Shown here: positions 34,890 through 46,389 of the stretch, piece after piece
Numbering within the stretch: position 1 is the first letter of the stretch
Layout of the letters: every line of letters begins with the position of its first letter
Origin: Posidonia oceanica
Lineage: Eukaryota; Streptophyta; Magnoliopsida; Alismatales; Posidoniaceae
Direction: 5' to 3'
DNA length: 64,000 nt
Assembly (NCBI GenBank): GCA_037176725.1
Contig: JAZBRS010000011.1
Span: 6,324,001 to 6,388,000, forward strand
The notes under the pieces: model-generated
Told to the model about the DNA's origin: nothing
Databases searched by the model: none
What the model saw: only the letters and a program-made list of their open reading frames with translations
Translations under genes and position numbers: made by a program

Positions 34890-35766
34890 AACGGACCGCG
34901 AGCGGGTGCGAATGGGTCTGCAGTTGAGAGTAGAGGTACAAGACCCAAGACGAGCTATTGTCGGAGGCGACAGATAGCTTGATGACAGAGAAGAGGGACG
35001 CTCGAGTTCCTGGATGAGGATCTCACGTCTACCTGCAAACAGGAAAACAACAAAGGCGTCAGGGGATGGACGCAATGCAAGTTATTAGGTTGGCATGAAT
35101 GGCACACATGCAGATGAATGCCCTATTATTCGCTCTCTTACCATGCATGCCCTCAGTAGGCTGACTACCCGGACTCACTCTTGGGTATGGGTTTATTGAC
35201 TCCGGTCAGAAAGTAAGGTCCTCGTCTAAATCTTGGCCAAAGCTCAGGCAAACAATCGGTGGTGTGTTAGGAGCCTCGACCCTGCTAAAGCATGGGTTGT
35301 ACCCTTTACTAACAACGACGCGACCCTAGACAAGGGGGACAGACCGACTGGCTCGCCCCACGCCAAAGCGACGAAACAAGAGATCGGGACTGTCCTTCTC
35401 AGACTGGTAGGTGGACTCAGAGATGAGAAGATGCAAGCTTTCTAAATGCTCAATCATGCAGATATACTGTTAAGTGTTTTACTTGCATTTTATTTAGCCA
35501 GAAGGGGAGAACTTGCAAGTTTGGCTCTAGTTCCGCTTAAGTTTTATTGTTTGGCTTTATTTTTTGCTTTTAAATTAAGCCAAAGGGAAGCAAGTATGTC
35601 TCTAATATCCTAAGCATGGCATATGCAAAAGGGAAAAAAACATGGAGTCATGGCATGTAAGCAATCATATACCAAGGCAAAAGGCATGTGCAAGTGTTGT
35701 GTGCATGATGGCGAAAAGAAACATTCATCACATCAAAACGCAAGAATACATGACATGTGCATGTGC

Positions 35767-35771
35767 AGTGG
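35767..35771. repeat. Target duplication AGTGG, left copy, of element A
   Basis: AGTGG also stands at 52497-52501. Joining the flanks gives CATGTGCAGTGGCATAGC, which matches the unoccupied homologous site in element A at about 47281-47300. Confidence 0.93.
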
Positions 35772-36118
35772 TGTAGTAATCCCGGTGTTCGGATCGTCCA
35801 TGCACGCTGCCAAAGCTCGCATGCACCGATCGGAATCAGGTTCACAATTAGCGGGTGTATCCGAGAAGGAAGACTTGACTCGAAAACACCTAAAAAGGGA
35901 AAAAAGAAAAGAAAAGGAGAAGATAAGATAAATCAGAGTCGCCACCGTGTCTATTAAGTCAGGAGACAAGGAAAACTAGGGAAATGCATGAATAAACACG
36001 CAAAACCAAGCAAAAGATGCAATGCAAATGAAATGGGATGCAATGAGATGCAAATGATGTGACTCGTGCCTAGGATGAGGGCAATATGGTCATTGTGGGC
36101 CATGAGAAAGGGCAAGGA

Positions 36119-36202
36119 CTCCTGTTACGTGCGGGGAAGGTGTTAGGCACCCCCGACATGCTCGAGAATCGGTCTTTCTAGGCTTACACTCGCATATGTA
36201 GG
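36119..36202 (-). promoter_or_regulatory. Conserved LTR leader block (A, 3' LTR)
   Basis: This is the reverse complement of the shared block, with a few substitutions (GACATGCTCGAGAATCGG on the plus strand). Confidence 0.6.
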
Positions 36203-36469
36203 AGAATGCATACTTTGAATGCCTAAGTGCCATGAATGCCTAATTAGATGCTCAAATGTGTGCTCTAAGTGATGGAATGCGTACAAGGAATTAAACGTGC
36301 AATCTAAGTGCTCAGTAGTGCTGTCGGTATTCCGAACCGGGCGAACCCTAGTTCGTGAGAACTCCACGTAGTAAACATCATTGCCCTAAATGCAAATACT
36401 TGCCATAAAACAAAACGACGGTAAAACCATGTGCACATGCAAGCGACATGCAAAGGAAAACAACATCAA

Positions 36470-36786
36470 ACACGCAAAACGGTGCAAGAAACGAAAGCAG
36501 GCACGCAAAATGGTGCAAAGGTGAAGGAAAACAAGGGTGGGCACGCGAAACAATGCAAATGCAAGCAAAACAGGATGCGAGCAAGCAAAACAATGCAAAT
36601 GCAAGCAAAACAGGGTGCGGACACGCAAAACAATGCAAATGCAAGCAAAATAGGGTGCAGGCACGCAAACAATACAAATGCAAGCAAAACAGGCCACAGG
36701 CACGCAAAACAATGCAAATGCAAGCAAAACAGGATGCAGGCACGCAAAACAATGCAAATGCAAGCAAAACATTGCAAATGCAAGCA
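36470..36786 (-). repeat. Minisatellite of element A, 3' LTR
   Basis: Two typical 30-bp hairpin units are followed by about seven longer units of about 41 bp built on CACGCAAAACAATGCAAATG. The longer period is specific to element A and suggests re-amplification of a changed unit. Confidence 0.85.
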
Positions 36787-38918
36787 AATTAGGAGTTATG
36801 CATGCAAAAATGCAAGAAAAGGGACCTAAATGTAATTAGGAGAGACTGTAGGGGGGCCAGATGCAATTAAATGCAAACCTAGGGGTCTATATGCAATAAA
36901 AATGCAAACTCAGGGGCCTAGATGCAATGCAAATGCAAAACTAAGGACCTATATGCAATGCAAATGTAAACTCAGGGGCCTAGATGCAACTAAATGCAAA
37001 CCTAGGGACCTGTATGAGGTGCAAATATAAACTCAGGGACCAGTATGAAATGCAAATGCAAACTAGAGGACCTATATGCAGTGCAAATGCAAACTCAGGG
37101 GCCTAGATGCAATGCAAATGCAAACCTGAGGACCTATATGCAATTATTTTAAAAGCCAGGGGGTCAAATGCAATGCATAAAAATAAAATGTATGCTGTGA
37201 ATGGACCTGGATGTAAATAAAGTAAAATGCTGGTGCTGTATGCAATGCAATAAGGTAAAATGCAAATTAAATGATATGTCTAACAATCAGAGGACTGGAA
37301 AGTAATAAAAACATAATACAGAATAAAAAATGCAATGCAATATGGTAAAGTATGAGATTAAATATTTCCAACTGAATAGAGGACTTAAAAGTAATAAAAA
37401 TAAAATACAGAATAAAACATGCAATGCAGTATGGTAACTTAGAATTTAAATGATTGATAAACAAAATAGAGGACTGAAACGTAAATAAAATAAACTACAG
37501 AAAATAAATGCAATGCAATAAGATAAAAACAAGGAATTAAATGATTTTAACAACTACAGGACCTGAATGTAAAGAAAACAAGTTACTAGACTAAAACTAA
37601 AGAAAGCTAAAAGATTTTGAACTGTAGTTGGACTAAGATGTAATAAAAATAAACTACAGAAATTAAATGCAATGCAATATAGTCTTATTCAGGAATTAAA
37701 TCAAACTTAAACTACAGCTGGACTTAAACGCAAATAAATAAAACTAACGGAAACAAATGCAATGCAATGCAAAGTTAACTAAGTTAAGAAAAAATAAACC
37801 TAAAACGCAACTAATGCAATTAAAAAAGGAAAGGAACGGTAGAGGTGGCCGCTGCTCGTCGGGGAGAGGGTTCTGCGCCGGCGCTCCAGGGGGCGGCGCG
37901 GTATGGGCGGAGCTCGGGGAGGCCCGACGTGGTCCGGCGGAGGTGCAGGCGGTGCGGCGAGGCTTCGACGGGGCTTCTGGACGTCTGGAGCGCTGCTGCG
38001 CTTGTTGCACTGGCGACCAGTGCCGGTGAAGAAGGAGGCTCCGGCGAGGTGGCTGGCGGTGCCACAGAGCACGAAACGAGCAAAGAAAGACATGGGGAGC
38101 TAGAGGGGGAGCGAGGCGGAGCTAGGGGGAGGTCTGGTAACCTATTGGAGCGTGCGGGGAGGTCCGGCGAGCTTGTGGAGGTTCTGTGGTGGTGCTGCGA
38201 GGCGGAGGCGATCGTGGCGCGCAGGAGGGGTCTGGGGGGAGGCTGTGGAGGCGTAGAGAGTGGTCTGGGTGGCGACGGAGGCTTTCTCCTCCCTTCCACG
38301 CGTAGGTGGCCGGAGTGGGTGCACAGGAGAATAATTCTCTCTCCTCTCTCTTTCTGTGGCTCTCATCGGGTTGCTCTCTCTCTCTGAGGTCGTGAAGGCT
38401 TCAGGAAGGGTTCGTGGGGGAGGGCTAGAGTGTGGTGGAGTTGGCTCTTGGCAGAGGGTGGAGGTTTGTGGTTGAGGGTGTTCTCTGGTTTTTTCAGAGG
38501 GTGGAGGTCTATGATGGTGGAGTGAAGGAGGGAGGGGGGTAAAGAGGAGGTGATGGGGAGGTGTTTGAATATGGGGGGAGAGTTGTGGTTTGAAAATAGA
38601 AATCGGGGGGGGGGGGGGAATGGAGGGAGAAGTTACTGTAGGTGTTGTGGGTTTTTCATGGGTGAAGGAAGAAAAGAAGAGGAGGAAGGAGAGTGGGCCG
38701 TGGGCTTGTGGGTAGAGTGGAGAAAAAAAAGAAGAAAAGAAAGAAATGGCAGTGGGGTTGTGGGCTGAAATGGGGAGGAGAAAAAGAAAAGAAATGGAAA
38801 TGAAGAAAGAAAAAGAAAAGGAAGGAAAGAAGATTTGAGTTTTTGAGGCTTTTTAAGTGGTTGTTTGTTAATGTTTTAAATGTTTTCTTAGTGTTTTTTA
38901 ATTATGTTTTTGTTTGCC

Positions 38919-39146
38919 TAGGTTTTTTTAATTAAGTTTTGTTAAGTTTGGTTTTTTTAATTAAGTTTTTGTTTGCCTAGGTTTTTTAATTAAGTTTTGT
39001 TAAGTTTGGGTTTTTTAATTAAGTTTTTGTTTGCCTAGGTTTTTTAATTAAGTTTTGTTAAGTTTGGATTTTTTAATTAAGTTTTTGTTTGCCTAGGTTT
39101 TTTAATTAAGTTTTGTTAAGTTTGGGTTTTTTAATTAAGTCTTTGT
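38919..39146 (-). repeat. 58-bp tandem repeat, four units (3' LTR of A)
   Basis: Units contain GTTTGCCTAGG, TTAATTAAG and GTTAAGTTTGGG. The same four-unit array is at 50858-51086 in the other LTR, so it predates this insertion. Confidence 0.9.
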
Positions 39147-39613
39147 TAAGTTTTTAAAAGGTTGTAGATTTTCTTGGTTTGCTTGATTATTTTTTAAGTT
39201 TTTTGAATGGATTTTTTTTCAAGTTAAGCTTTTCTTGAATCAGGGTTTTATGTTCTTTGAAGATTGTTTTCTTTAGGTTAAGTTTTTAATTAGTTAATTT
39301 TTCTTTTTAATTGTTTTAGTTGGATTTTTTAAAATTGTTTTTCTAGGTTTTATCTTTTGTATTTGTTTCTTCTTATGTTTTCTTTTTTAATTAGGGTTTT
39401 AAAGTTTTGATTTGTTCTTCTTATGTTTTTGATTTTTAATTAGAGTTTTAAAGTTTTGATTTGTTTTTCTTATGTTTTTTGATTGTTTTCTAGGGTTTTT
39501 GTTTCTAGGGTTTAGGTTTGGGTTTAGGGTTTTAAGTTTTTAGGGTTTTGATTAGGGTTTTTTAGGGTCTTGATTAGGGTTTAGGGTTTGTTGATTTGGG
39601 TTTGGGGTTTGTT

Positions 39614-39828
39614 TTTTTTTCTTTTTACCCTAACCTACTATAGCTTAACGGATATTTTCTTCAAGGCATGCCCACAGGTCACGAGTTCGAAACCTATGGG
39701 CTGACGGAAGGGAAATTAATCCCAATGCAAGAAAGTGTGGAAAATCCACTCTTTGTGCAGTGGGCGGGTATCGAACCCACGACTTGAGATGGTAGTGGAG
39801 GTGACAACCACTACGATAACCATTGCTG
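39614..39828 (-). mobile_element. SINE, family S1, in the 3' LTR of A
   Basis: The unit is 215 bp with the A-tail at the left (T-run on the plus strand) and flanking copies of GGGTTTGGGGTTTGTT (39598-39613; right copy GGGTTTGGGTTTGTT, one base shorter). On the minus strand it has a tRNA-type B box, GGTTCGATACC. On the plus strand it also has an A-box-like TAGCTTAACGG and a B-box-like GAGTTCGAAACC. It is absent from this exact position in the 5' LTR, where a different SINE family sits. Confidence 0.85.
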
Positions 39829-40095
39829 GGGTTTGGGTTTGTTTAGGGTTTAGGGTTTGTTGATTAGGGTTTGGGGTTTGTTAGGGTTTAGGTTTTGGAT
39901 TTATGTTTAGGTTTGGATTTAGGATTCAAGGTTTAGGGGATGGATTTGGTTTCGTTTAGGGCTTGGATTAGGGTTTAGTGTTTGGTTTGATTTTTGTTTG
40001 AAAAGAAGGGTTTTAGATTTGAAAAGGATTTTGGGTTTTGAAGCCACCTGAGGGAGAGATCCGCCAATTCAGCCTGTCAAAATGGGGTGTTTACA

Positions 40096-40109
40096 GATAC
40101 CCCTCCCTG
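40096..40109 (-). other. Polypurine tract of element A
   Basis: On the minus strand this reads CAGGGAGGGGTATC, directly before the 3' LTR start TGTAAACACC. It is the same tract as in element C with one change. Confidence 0.85.
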
Positions 40110-40599
40110 AGCGAGGTCAAGGGGACCGAGACCACTGCTCAAGGTTAACAAGACACCCCATCTGACCGGAGAGAGCCAGACATTGATATAGACATGAGTC
40201 ACTTATTCGGTGGATGCACCGAAAATCATGACTCGTCGCCAAACGCAAATCAATGCGAACACTAAGATGCAGTGCTAATGCAAAGGCTAGTGTACGGTGC
40301 TGATGCAAATGTGATACCTACGCTAATGCTCATTGCGTTGTACTCCTCTAGGGGAAAGTGGGTAATGCATGCACGCGGAAAGGTGAAAAAATGCAATGCA
40401 ACATCGTAGGGCAATACTTCGGGAGAGCCGGACGATTGGGTGCGCTGAGCGGTGTACAGCTCTAACACAGGGGTGCCGTTTGCCAAGCTTCTGCTATAGG
40501 CATAGGCGATGCAAGTGTTGAAAGTAAAAGGCTGAATGTAAAGATGCTGAAAAAGAGATGCTGTGAATGTGCATGCGATGGCGGGCATGTAATGCCAAC

Positions 40600-41420
40600 G
40601 AAGCGATCCTAGCCGTACACTACTGCGGGTGTCATCTTAAGTCAGCAAGCTGTGAAAGTCTTACAGGTGCCGAGGATGTCACCTTAGCAATGCGCGATCA
40701 TGGGTTCGATTTCCTAAGCACGTCATGTCATGGAAATGGGATGTGGAAGTTGATGAAATGACTTCAAAGGAGTAGCAGCGCAATAAAAATGCAATGTTAT
40801 GCAATGGGGCACGCGAAACCGAGAAAACGGTCCTAGGCCGCGCACTATTGCGAGTATCATCCAAAGCCGGCAAGCTGCGAAAGTCTTGTGGGTGCTGAAG
40901 ATGCTACCTTAGGCAGTATGCGAACGAAGGATTTGAATCCTAAGCGCGCGACGCTATGCAATGAAATGCAAGGTATAAACAGTGGAACGCCGAACATGCG
41001 AAATCGAGAGAACGGTCCTGAGGCCGTGCACTACCGTGGGTGCCATCCGAAGCAGGCAAGCTGCGAAAGTCTTGCGAGGGCCGTGAATGGGACCTTATGC
41101 AACACGCAAACCATGGGTTCGAATCCTAAGTACGCGATGTCCGTGTGATGATGAGATGTGATACTAGGACTGACTGTACGGAGGGTACAAGAAAGCTATA
41201 TGATGTTATGCGATGAAATGCTAATGTTATGTAGTGGATGTAGTGTATAGACAATGGGGCGGTGGGCACACGGAACCGAGAAGATGATCCCGAGGCCGTG
41301 CACTACTACGAGTATCATCCAAAGCCAGCAAGCTGCGAAAGCCTTGCGGGTGCTGAGGATGCTACCTTAGGTAGTATGCGAACCACGGGTTCAAATCCTA
41401 AGCACGCGATGCTCGAGTGA
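40600..41420 (-). repeat. Four-unit tandem repeat of element A
   Basis: GGGTTCGAATCCTAAGC or a variant occurs near 40703, 40928, 41115 and 41388. Each unit also carries a palindromic CGAACC/GGTTCG pair, GGCAAGCTGCGAAAGTC and a GAGGCCGTGCACTAC phrase. The unit number is the same as in B and C. Confidence 0.82.
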
Positions 41421-41469
41421 TGATGAAATGCTAATGCCATGCAACAGAATGCTATTACACTATGACGAA

Positions 41470-43760
41470 ATGGTGATAAGTTAACAGACCTATCGCCGAA
41501 TAGTTAGGAAGTATCGGCCCTCTGAGGAGTTGATGAACTCATCACCGGATAGTTAGGGCTGTCAATCCGATGAGGAGTTAATGGACTCATCACCGGATAG
41601 TTAGGGCTATCAGCCCGGATGAGGGTAGAAAGGGGGCGGGGATACCAAACCGAAAGGCACGGCAGAGGTTTAGAGACGCTCCCGCGATAGTTGGGGATGT
41701 CAGCCCAATGCAGATGGAAATGGGATACCATGGGGCAGCAAAAAAGATGCCCCTGGTATCGGTGAACAATACCAGGGGATAGCCGAAGCACCCATGGCAT
41801 CAAAATGCAAGGTGGAGACAACACTAACGGGTTTGTCAGCCGAGTAGTTAGGGGTACCAGCCTGGATGTAGTGGAATGGATGCAGGGGCTCACTGTGCGA
41901 AGTGCAATGCCAGTGGGGGATGTGATGGAATAATGAATGCAAGGTGATAAGTTGATGGACTTATCCCCAAGCAGTTAGGACTGCCAGCCCGATGGGACAA
42001 GGGGGACAATACCACAGGGCAGCAAAAAAGATGCCCTTGGTATCAGGATGATACTAGGGGACAGCTGAAGCGCCCCTGGCACCGAAATGCAAAGGATGGA
42101 TAGATGAATGGATGATAGATGATAGGTTGACGGACCCATTGCCGAGCAGTTAGGGGTGCCAGCCCGAATGCAAGGAATGAGGAATGCGAGATGATACAGA
42201 GAAACCAGGAAACCCCCCATGGTGGGTGTGCAATGGTCTCAACATGGGCATGCTTCGTGGCGTCATGTGGTGACAAACGAGGGACATGCTGGTCATCAAA
42301 GACCTACCCAACGCGGTGGGCGGCAAAATTTGAAAAGCACGGAGCCTCTAAGCGAGGTTAGGCAAAAGTGCTCGTCCTTGGCTTCGATTTTCGAAAACAG
42401 GGTGAAGGGAAGATAGCTTATTATAGCATGCATGTTTTGGTGGCTTTGGACTCAAAAGCAGCTGCCAAGAGGGTGCTTCTGCACTTTCTGACTTAGGAGA
42501 CTCGATCCTCGAGCAATGCCATGCCGAGTTGTGGTCGATGGCTCTCATTCTCACTCTTGGCTCGAGATGAGGCCTTAGCTTTGTAGAGTATAGCCTTCGG
42601 CTGCATGTGGGTAGCAGAAGCGTTGGATGCAGCTTCACAGCCTCCATCTTAATTCCTCGGGGACCCACTACCACTTTTGACGCTCACAGAATGATATTTT
42701 ATTTCCCCTCATGAGTGACCGAATCTGCATCTAGCCTGCCAGGGAAGTAAGTGTTGTTTGCACAGGGGATTGGAGCATGCTGCTGCACTCGGAGGGTTGG
42801 GCCAGGTCCTCCCGATTAAGTGTCCCGTGCAGTTGCTAGTGTGGCGCTTGGAGATGATAACTGAGGGGGCTTCAATACTCGTCCGAGTCACTCCTCTCAT
42901 GAGCGCCTTCTTTCTTCAACTTCTTTCTTCATTTTTCTTTTATGCTCAACATGCATATCATGTTATCATATTTTTCTGCTCACATGATCTCTATTCTTTT
43001 GGACATGCATGACTTCGCTCTCTTGGGGTAGCAGTCCCTGATGAGGCGTTAAGAATTCGACTGACCGGCGTACACCCTCAGCCCCTGCAATATGTAGACA
43101 GCCTCTGGCTATGCTCTGCTCTGCTTCAGTCCTCTCCATGTTTGGTGGACTCTCTTGATAGGGTGGATCTCGCTTCTGGTGTTCTGAAACTCAACGAGAT
43201 GCTCTAATTTGCACTCAGTCTCACTCTGTAGCCACATGCAAGAGATGGCGCTGCTCGGGTGAGACCTGCCTGAGATTGTCACTACTTGACACCCTCTAGG
43301 CACTGCTTGTTTGTCCGTAGCCAGGTTTCTGATTATACAAATGTTTATGGGTTTTGTATTTTTTAGAAGGGAACGGGACAAGCATGTTTTTAGGTTTTTT
43401 GCATTGGTTTTGTATTTTTATGGTTTTTGGTTTAAGAAAACATAAAAAGGGAAAACTAGCAGCAAGGCAAGAAAATATTTTTGTGTTTTTTGATTTTCAT
43501 GATTTTTTTGGTGCTTTTGTCTTTTACTGGATGCAAGAAATGACATGTATGTGCAGAAGATGATATGTGCAGGATGGCATAAATGTGCAGAAGAATGTGC
43601 AGAGTAATAGGTTGACGGACCTATCATCGAATAGTTAGGGATATCAGCCCGAGAATGACAGGTTAACGGACCTATCGCCGAGCAGTTAGGGGTGCCAGCT
43701 CGATGAGGAGTTAACGGACTCATCACCGGATAGTTAGGGCTATCAGCCCGAATGAGGGAA
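41470..43760 (-). repeat. Hairpin and AGTTAGGG motif region of element A
   Basis: This non-coding region lies downstream of gag. Strong inverted repeats are at 41723-41760 and 42007-42043, each followed by a second, related one (41769-41802; 42046-42083). Recurrent phrases of the form TCACCGGATAGTTAGGGCTA-TCAGCCCG occur about ten times (41490-42170 and 43620-43750). Between 42200 and 43600 it holds about 1.4 kb shared with B (30900-32200) and E (58850-59517), where no coding frame is conserved. Confidence 0.7.
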
Positions 43761-43921
43761 TGAATGCAAGAAGCAAAAAGGGATGCATGTTTTTTAATGG
43801 ATTTTGGTGATTTTATGCTTTTTATGGCTTTCAAGCAAGGCGAGAAAACACAAAGAACAAAACAAAACGAAAAGAAAAAGACAATGCAGGAAACAAAAGA
43901 GAGGCAAGAAGGACTTACCTG

Positions 43922-46386
43922 TCAGCAACCTCGGGAGGGAGGTGTTGGGTTCGCTCCTACGCTGCTAATGCTATCGGCAGGGTCCACTGTTGGCGGTGTG
44001 GGGAGCACTAGGGCTACTAGAGCTACTGACGGCAGTGCAGGGAGCACTAGAGCTGCAAAAGTTGGAGGAGAAACTAACCTACACAATGCTGCAACTGGGC
44101 TTACTGTCGATGCTGCCATTGCATCTCCGAGCGTCCCTCGGACGAGATAGGAAAGACAGGAAAAGGGGATTGCACCGATGGGATCAGAAGGATCCACCAG
44201 GGTAGAGTTGGACTCAGAAAAGTTTGGTGTAGACCCCCGAGGTTCCGACAGCTGTAAAGCCTGCAGGCTCGGAAGAGGAAAGGTTGGCTACACTAGGGTG
44301 TGCAAGTGCAGGTGCAGGTGTATATGTAAGTGCTGGCTCCTGCCCGTCAACGCTGATGATCCTATGATCGATCAGGCGCTGAACGGCATCCCAGAGAGTG
44401 AGGCAGTTGTCCGTCGAGTACCTAGTGGCCCGATGGAAACTGCAGAACTGATCCGTATCATGCCACCACGGAGGGGGATTTGGTGATGGACGGATAGCCG
44501 GGAGTCTCAGGAGCGACTCAATTTGAGGGAAGATGACGCTCAGTGGTTCGGGCAGAGGTGTGTAATCACACTCAGCACGACGAGGTCATCTTTGCCTTGG
44601 ATGGAGTCCTTACCGAGCGGGTGCGACGTGATGCACGGGCTCGACGGTGGTAGTGTGTGAAGTGGGTGCAAAATTAGGTGTGTGCTCTAGCGGAAAAGGG
44701 TCTAGCTGACTCTTTGCACAGGCAGGCTCTTCAGGGGGGATCGGCACATGCTTCGGTGAGCTGTTCGGAGTAGTAAGGAGCGAAGTTGTTGTTGTTGTTG
44801 CTGTTGCGGCGATTGCTGGAGGTGTTGGCCTGCCTAGCCAATGCAGAAAGTGTGGGGAAATGCCCACTTCACAGCGAGCTTTCCACGCGGGCGCCAGCCC
44901 TAATCAGCGATGCATGGCTAATGATGTGCTGAATGCAAAGCAGAGTCTCAGTCGCTGGCAGCACCCCTTTAATGATCATCTCGATAGAATCCTCCTTGGA
45001 GGGTCTATCTTTGACCTGGGTGGCTAAGGAGCGCCAGCAACCAACATACTCCCTGAATGGCTCTTGGGGCCTCTACCAGATGGCGACGAGATCCTCCCTC
45101 TTGGGGATCAAGTCGAGGTTGAATGCATACTGCTCAAGAAAGGCCTGAGAAAAATCAGTCCAAGTTCGAACCACAGCCATGTCAAGGGAAGTGAACCACT
45201 TGAGCGCGGGGCCGATCAAACTCTTCTGAAACAGGCGGATAAGGAGCCTTTCATCAGCCTGAAGCTGAGCAAGGTCCCCGCAGTACACCTTTAGATGCGA
45301 AATAAGACAGTCTCTACCATTGGATTTATTGAAGACCGGGATGCGGAACTTCAAAGGGAGTGCGGCCTTGGGAAAGAGACAGAGGTCACGAAACTGGTAA
45401 GACTGGTGGTCCTTACCCTGCACTAGGCGTAGTGCTTTCTCCAGAACATCCATCCTGTCATTGATGGGGTCTGGATTGGCCACCACAAGAGATGAGGCAG
45501 TAAGGGCAAAGACCACATACGCCGTTTGGGTTGCACCGAGGTGCTCCTCCGGATCCACCATCACGTCGCCTAGTGGCACGACGTGATGGCTAGTGTACCC
45601 GTGCAGTGGTGCTGTGTAGGCAGGAAAGTATGCTAGGTTCTGAACCTGATGCAAGGGGGATGGATAGATAATATACTGTGCAGTGCATGGTACAAAGTGC
45701 TGGAGCAACAGTTGCTGCGCAGGCGCGATGCCGGGCAGCGAGCCAGTGGGGTACTGTGCTCCAACCAGCCTGAAGGACTGATCACCAGGAAATGGAGTTG
45801 CATGCAGTGCATAGTGCTGTGTAGAAGCAGGAGACAGATGCCGCGCCCCCATCACCAGAGTAGTGTGTAGCTGGGGTGATGGTCTGGGTGGGAGTGCAGT
45901 GTGTGCAGAAGCAGGCCACAGAGGTACCTCAGGGGCAGTAGGAACACAAGATGGGCGAACCGATAGAGCCATGCCCTGCAGTGTGTAGGCAAGCTCTATC
46001 AGGTGCTGATACCACACTTCAAGGGACCTGTGAGTGGGAACACTGAATTGCAGGACCGGCCGGGGGGCAAACTCAAGAGGTCGGGAACTTAGGGTAAAGG
46101 TCGCTGCAGCAGAAGGTATGTCGGGAGCGACATAACCCTAGGACGAAGGGGTTAGAGGTGTCTCTAGAACGCATGGGGCGGTCATCGAGACAGGCTCGAC
46201 GATCGGGTCCGGAAGGGCACATGTCTGCCAATGGCCCTCAGCAAACTAGGGTGCCCCAGACACCTGAGGGTGGAATCCTGGTGTCACTAAGGGCACAGAG
46301 CGAGTAGAAGTGAAATTCGGAGGGACCCAAGTGGTAAACCCCTCCGAGTCAACAGAAAAGTGGAGCTCACCGGCAGACTAGGCCAT
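43922..46386 (-). pseudogene. Element A gag (Tat-type), broken by stops
   Basis: The frame starts ATGGCCTAG at 46386, with a stop at codon 3 as in element B. In one frame it runs through two further TAGs (about 46250 and 46141). A 315-codon open stretch (46017-45073) then contains a P/T/H-rich N-terminal part and the gag core, with FRDLCLFPKAALPLKFRIP, HLKVYCGDLAQLQADERLLI and LIGPALKWFTSLDMA. A fourth TAG (45075-45073) follows, then gag sequence REYVGCWRSLATQVKDRP, a TGA, and frameshifted remains. The zinc knuckle near 44400-44445 reads CSFHRATRYSTDNC, so the second histidine seen in B is lost. Gag normally packages the RNA. The long open stretch may be chance survival or may reflect readthrough; a full product needs several stops bypassed. 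Confidence 0.85.
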
Positions 46387-46389
46387 CAC

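Larger units (their letters stand above)
30204..35771 (-). mobile_element. Element B, internal region, piece 2
   Basis: This piece continues piece 1 after LTR D and is homologous to element A from about 41165 to 47290. It begins with the CTAGT duplicate, then the hairpin and AGTTAGGG motif array (30300-30800), about 1.6 kb of non-coding sequence shared with A and E (30800-32390), the broken gag frame (32647-34889) and part of the 5' leader (34890-35766). It ends with AGTGG, the target duplication made by element A. No protease, reverse transcriptase or integrase motif was found. Confidence 0.85.
35772..40095 (-). mobile_element. Element A, 3' LTR (4324 bp)
   Basis: On the minus strand this starts TGTAAACACCCCATTTTGAC at 40095 and ends GGGATTACTACA at 35772. 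Modules from right to left are the telomere-like GGTTTAGGG tract (39490-40010, holding a SINE), a 58-bp repeat (38919-39146), a poly(G) run of 14 (38605-38618), the GC-rich segment (37850-38330), the GCAATGCAAATG/AGGGGCCTA phrase segment (36830-37800), the minisatellite (36470-36786) and the leader block (36119-36202). It lacks the candidate intron seen in LTRs C, F and H. The 90-180 codon frames in the GC-rich part occur on both strands and show no domain. Confidence 0.93.

Noticed and set aside
36470..36786. CRISPR-like array of direct repeats
   Set aside because: Spacers are not unique, units are diverged minisatellite copies, and the setting is a plant LTR.
39614..39828. True tRNA genes at the GGTTCGA-containing boxes
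   Set aside because: No clover-leaf with acceptor stem can be drawn. The boxes belong to SINEs, and the same applies to the internal tandem repeats.
41500..41640. Possible hammerhead ribozyme, from GGTGATGAGTCCGT on the minus strand, which recalls the CTGATGAGTCCGTGAGG core
   Set aside because: The required GAAA after stem II and a matching cleavage-site arm are missing, and the wording is part of the AGTTAGGG motif array.
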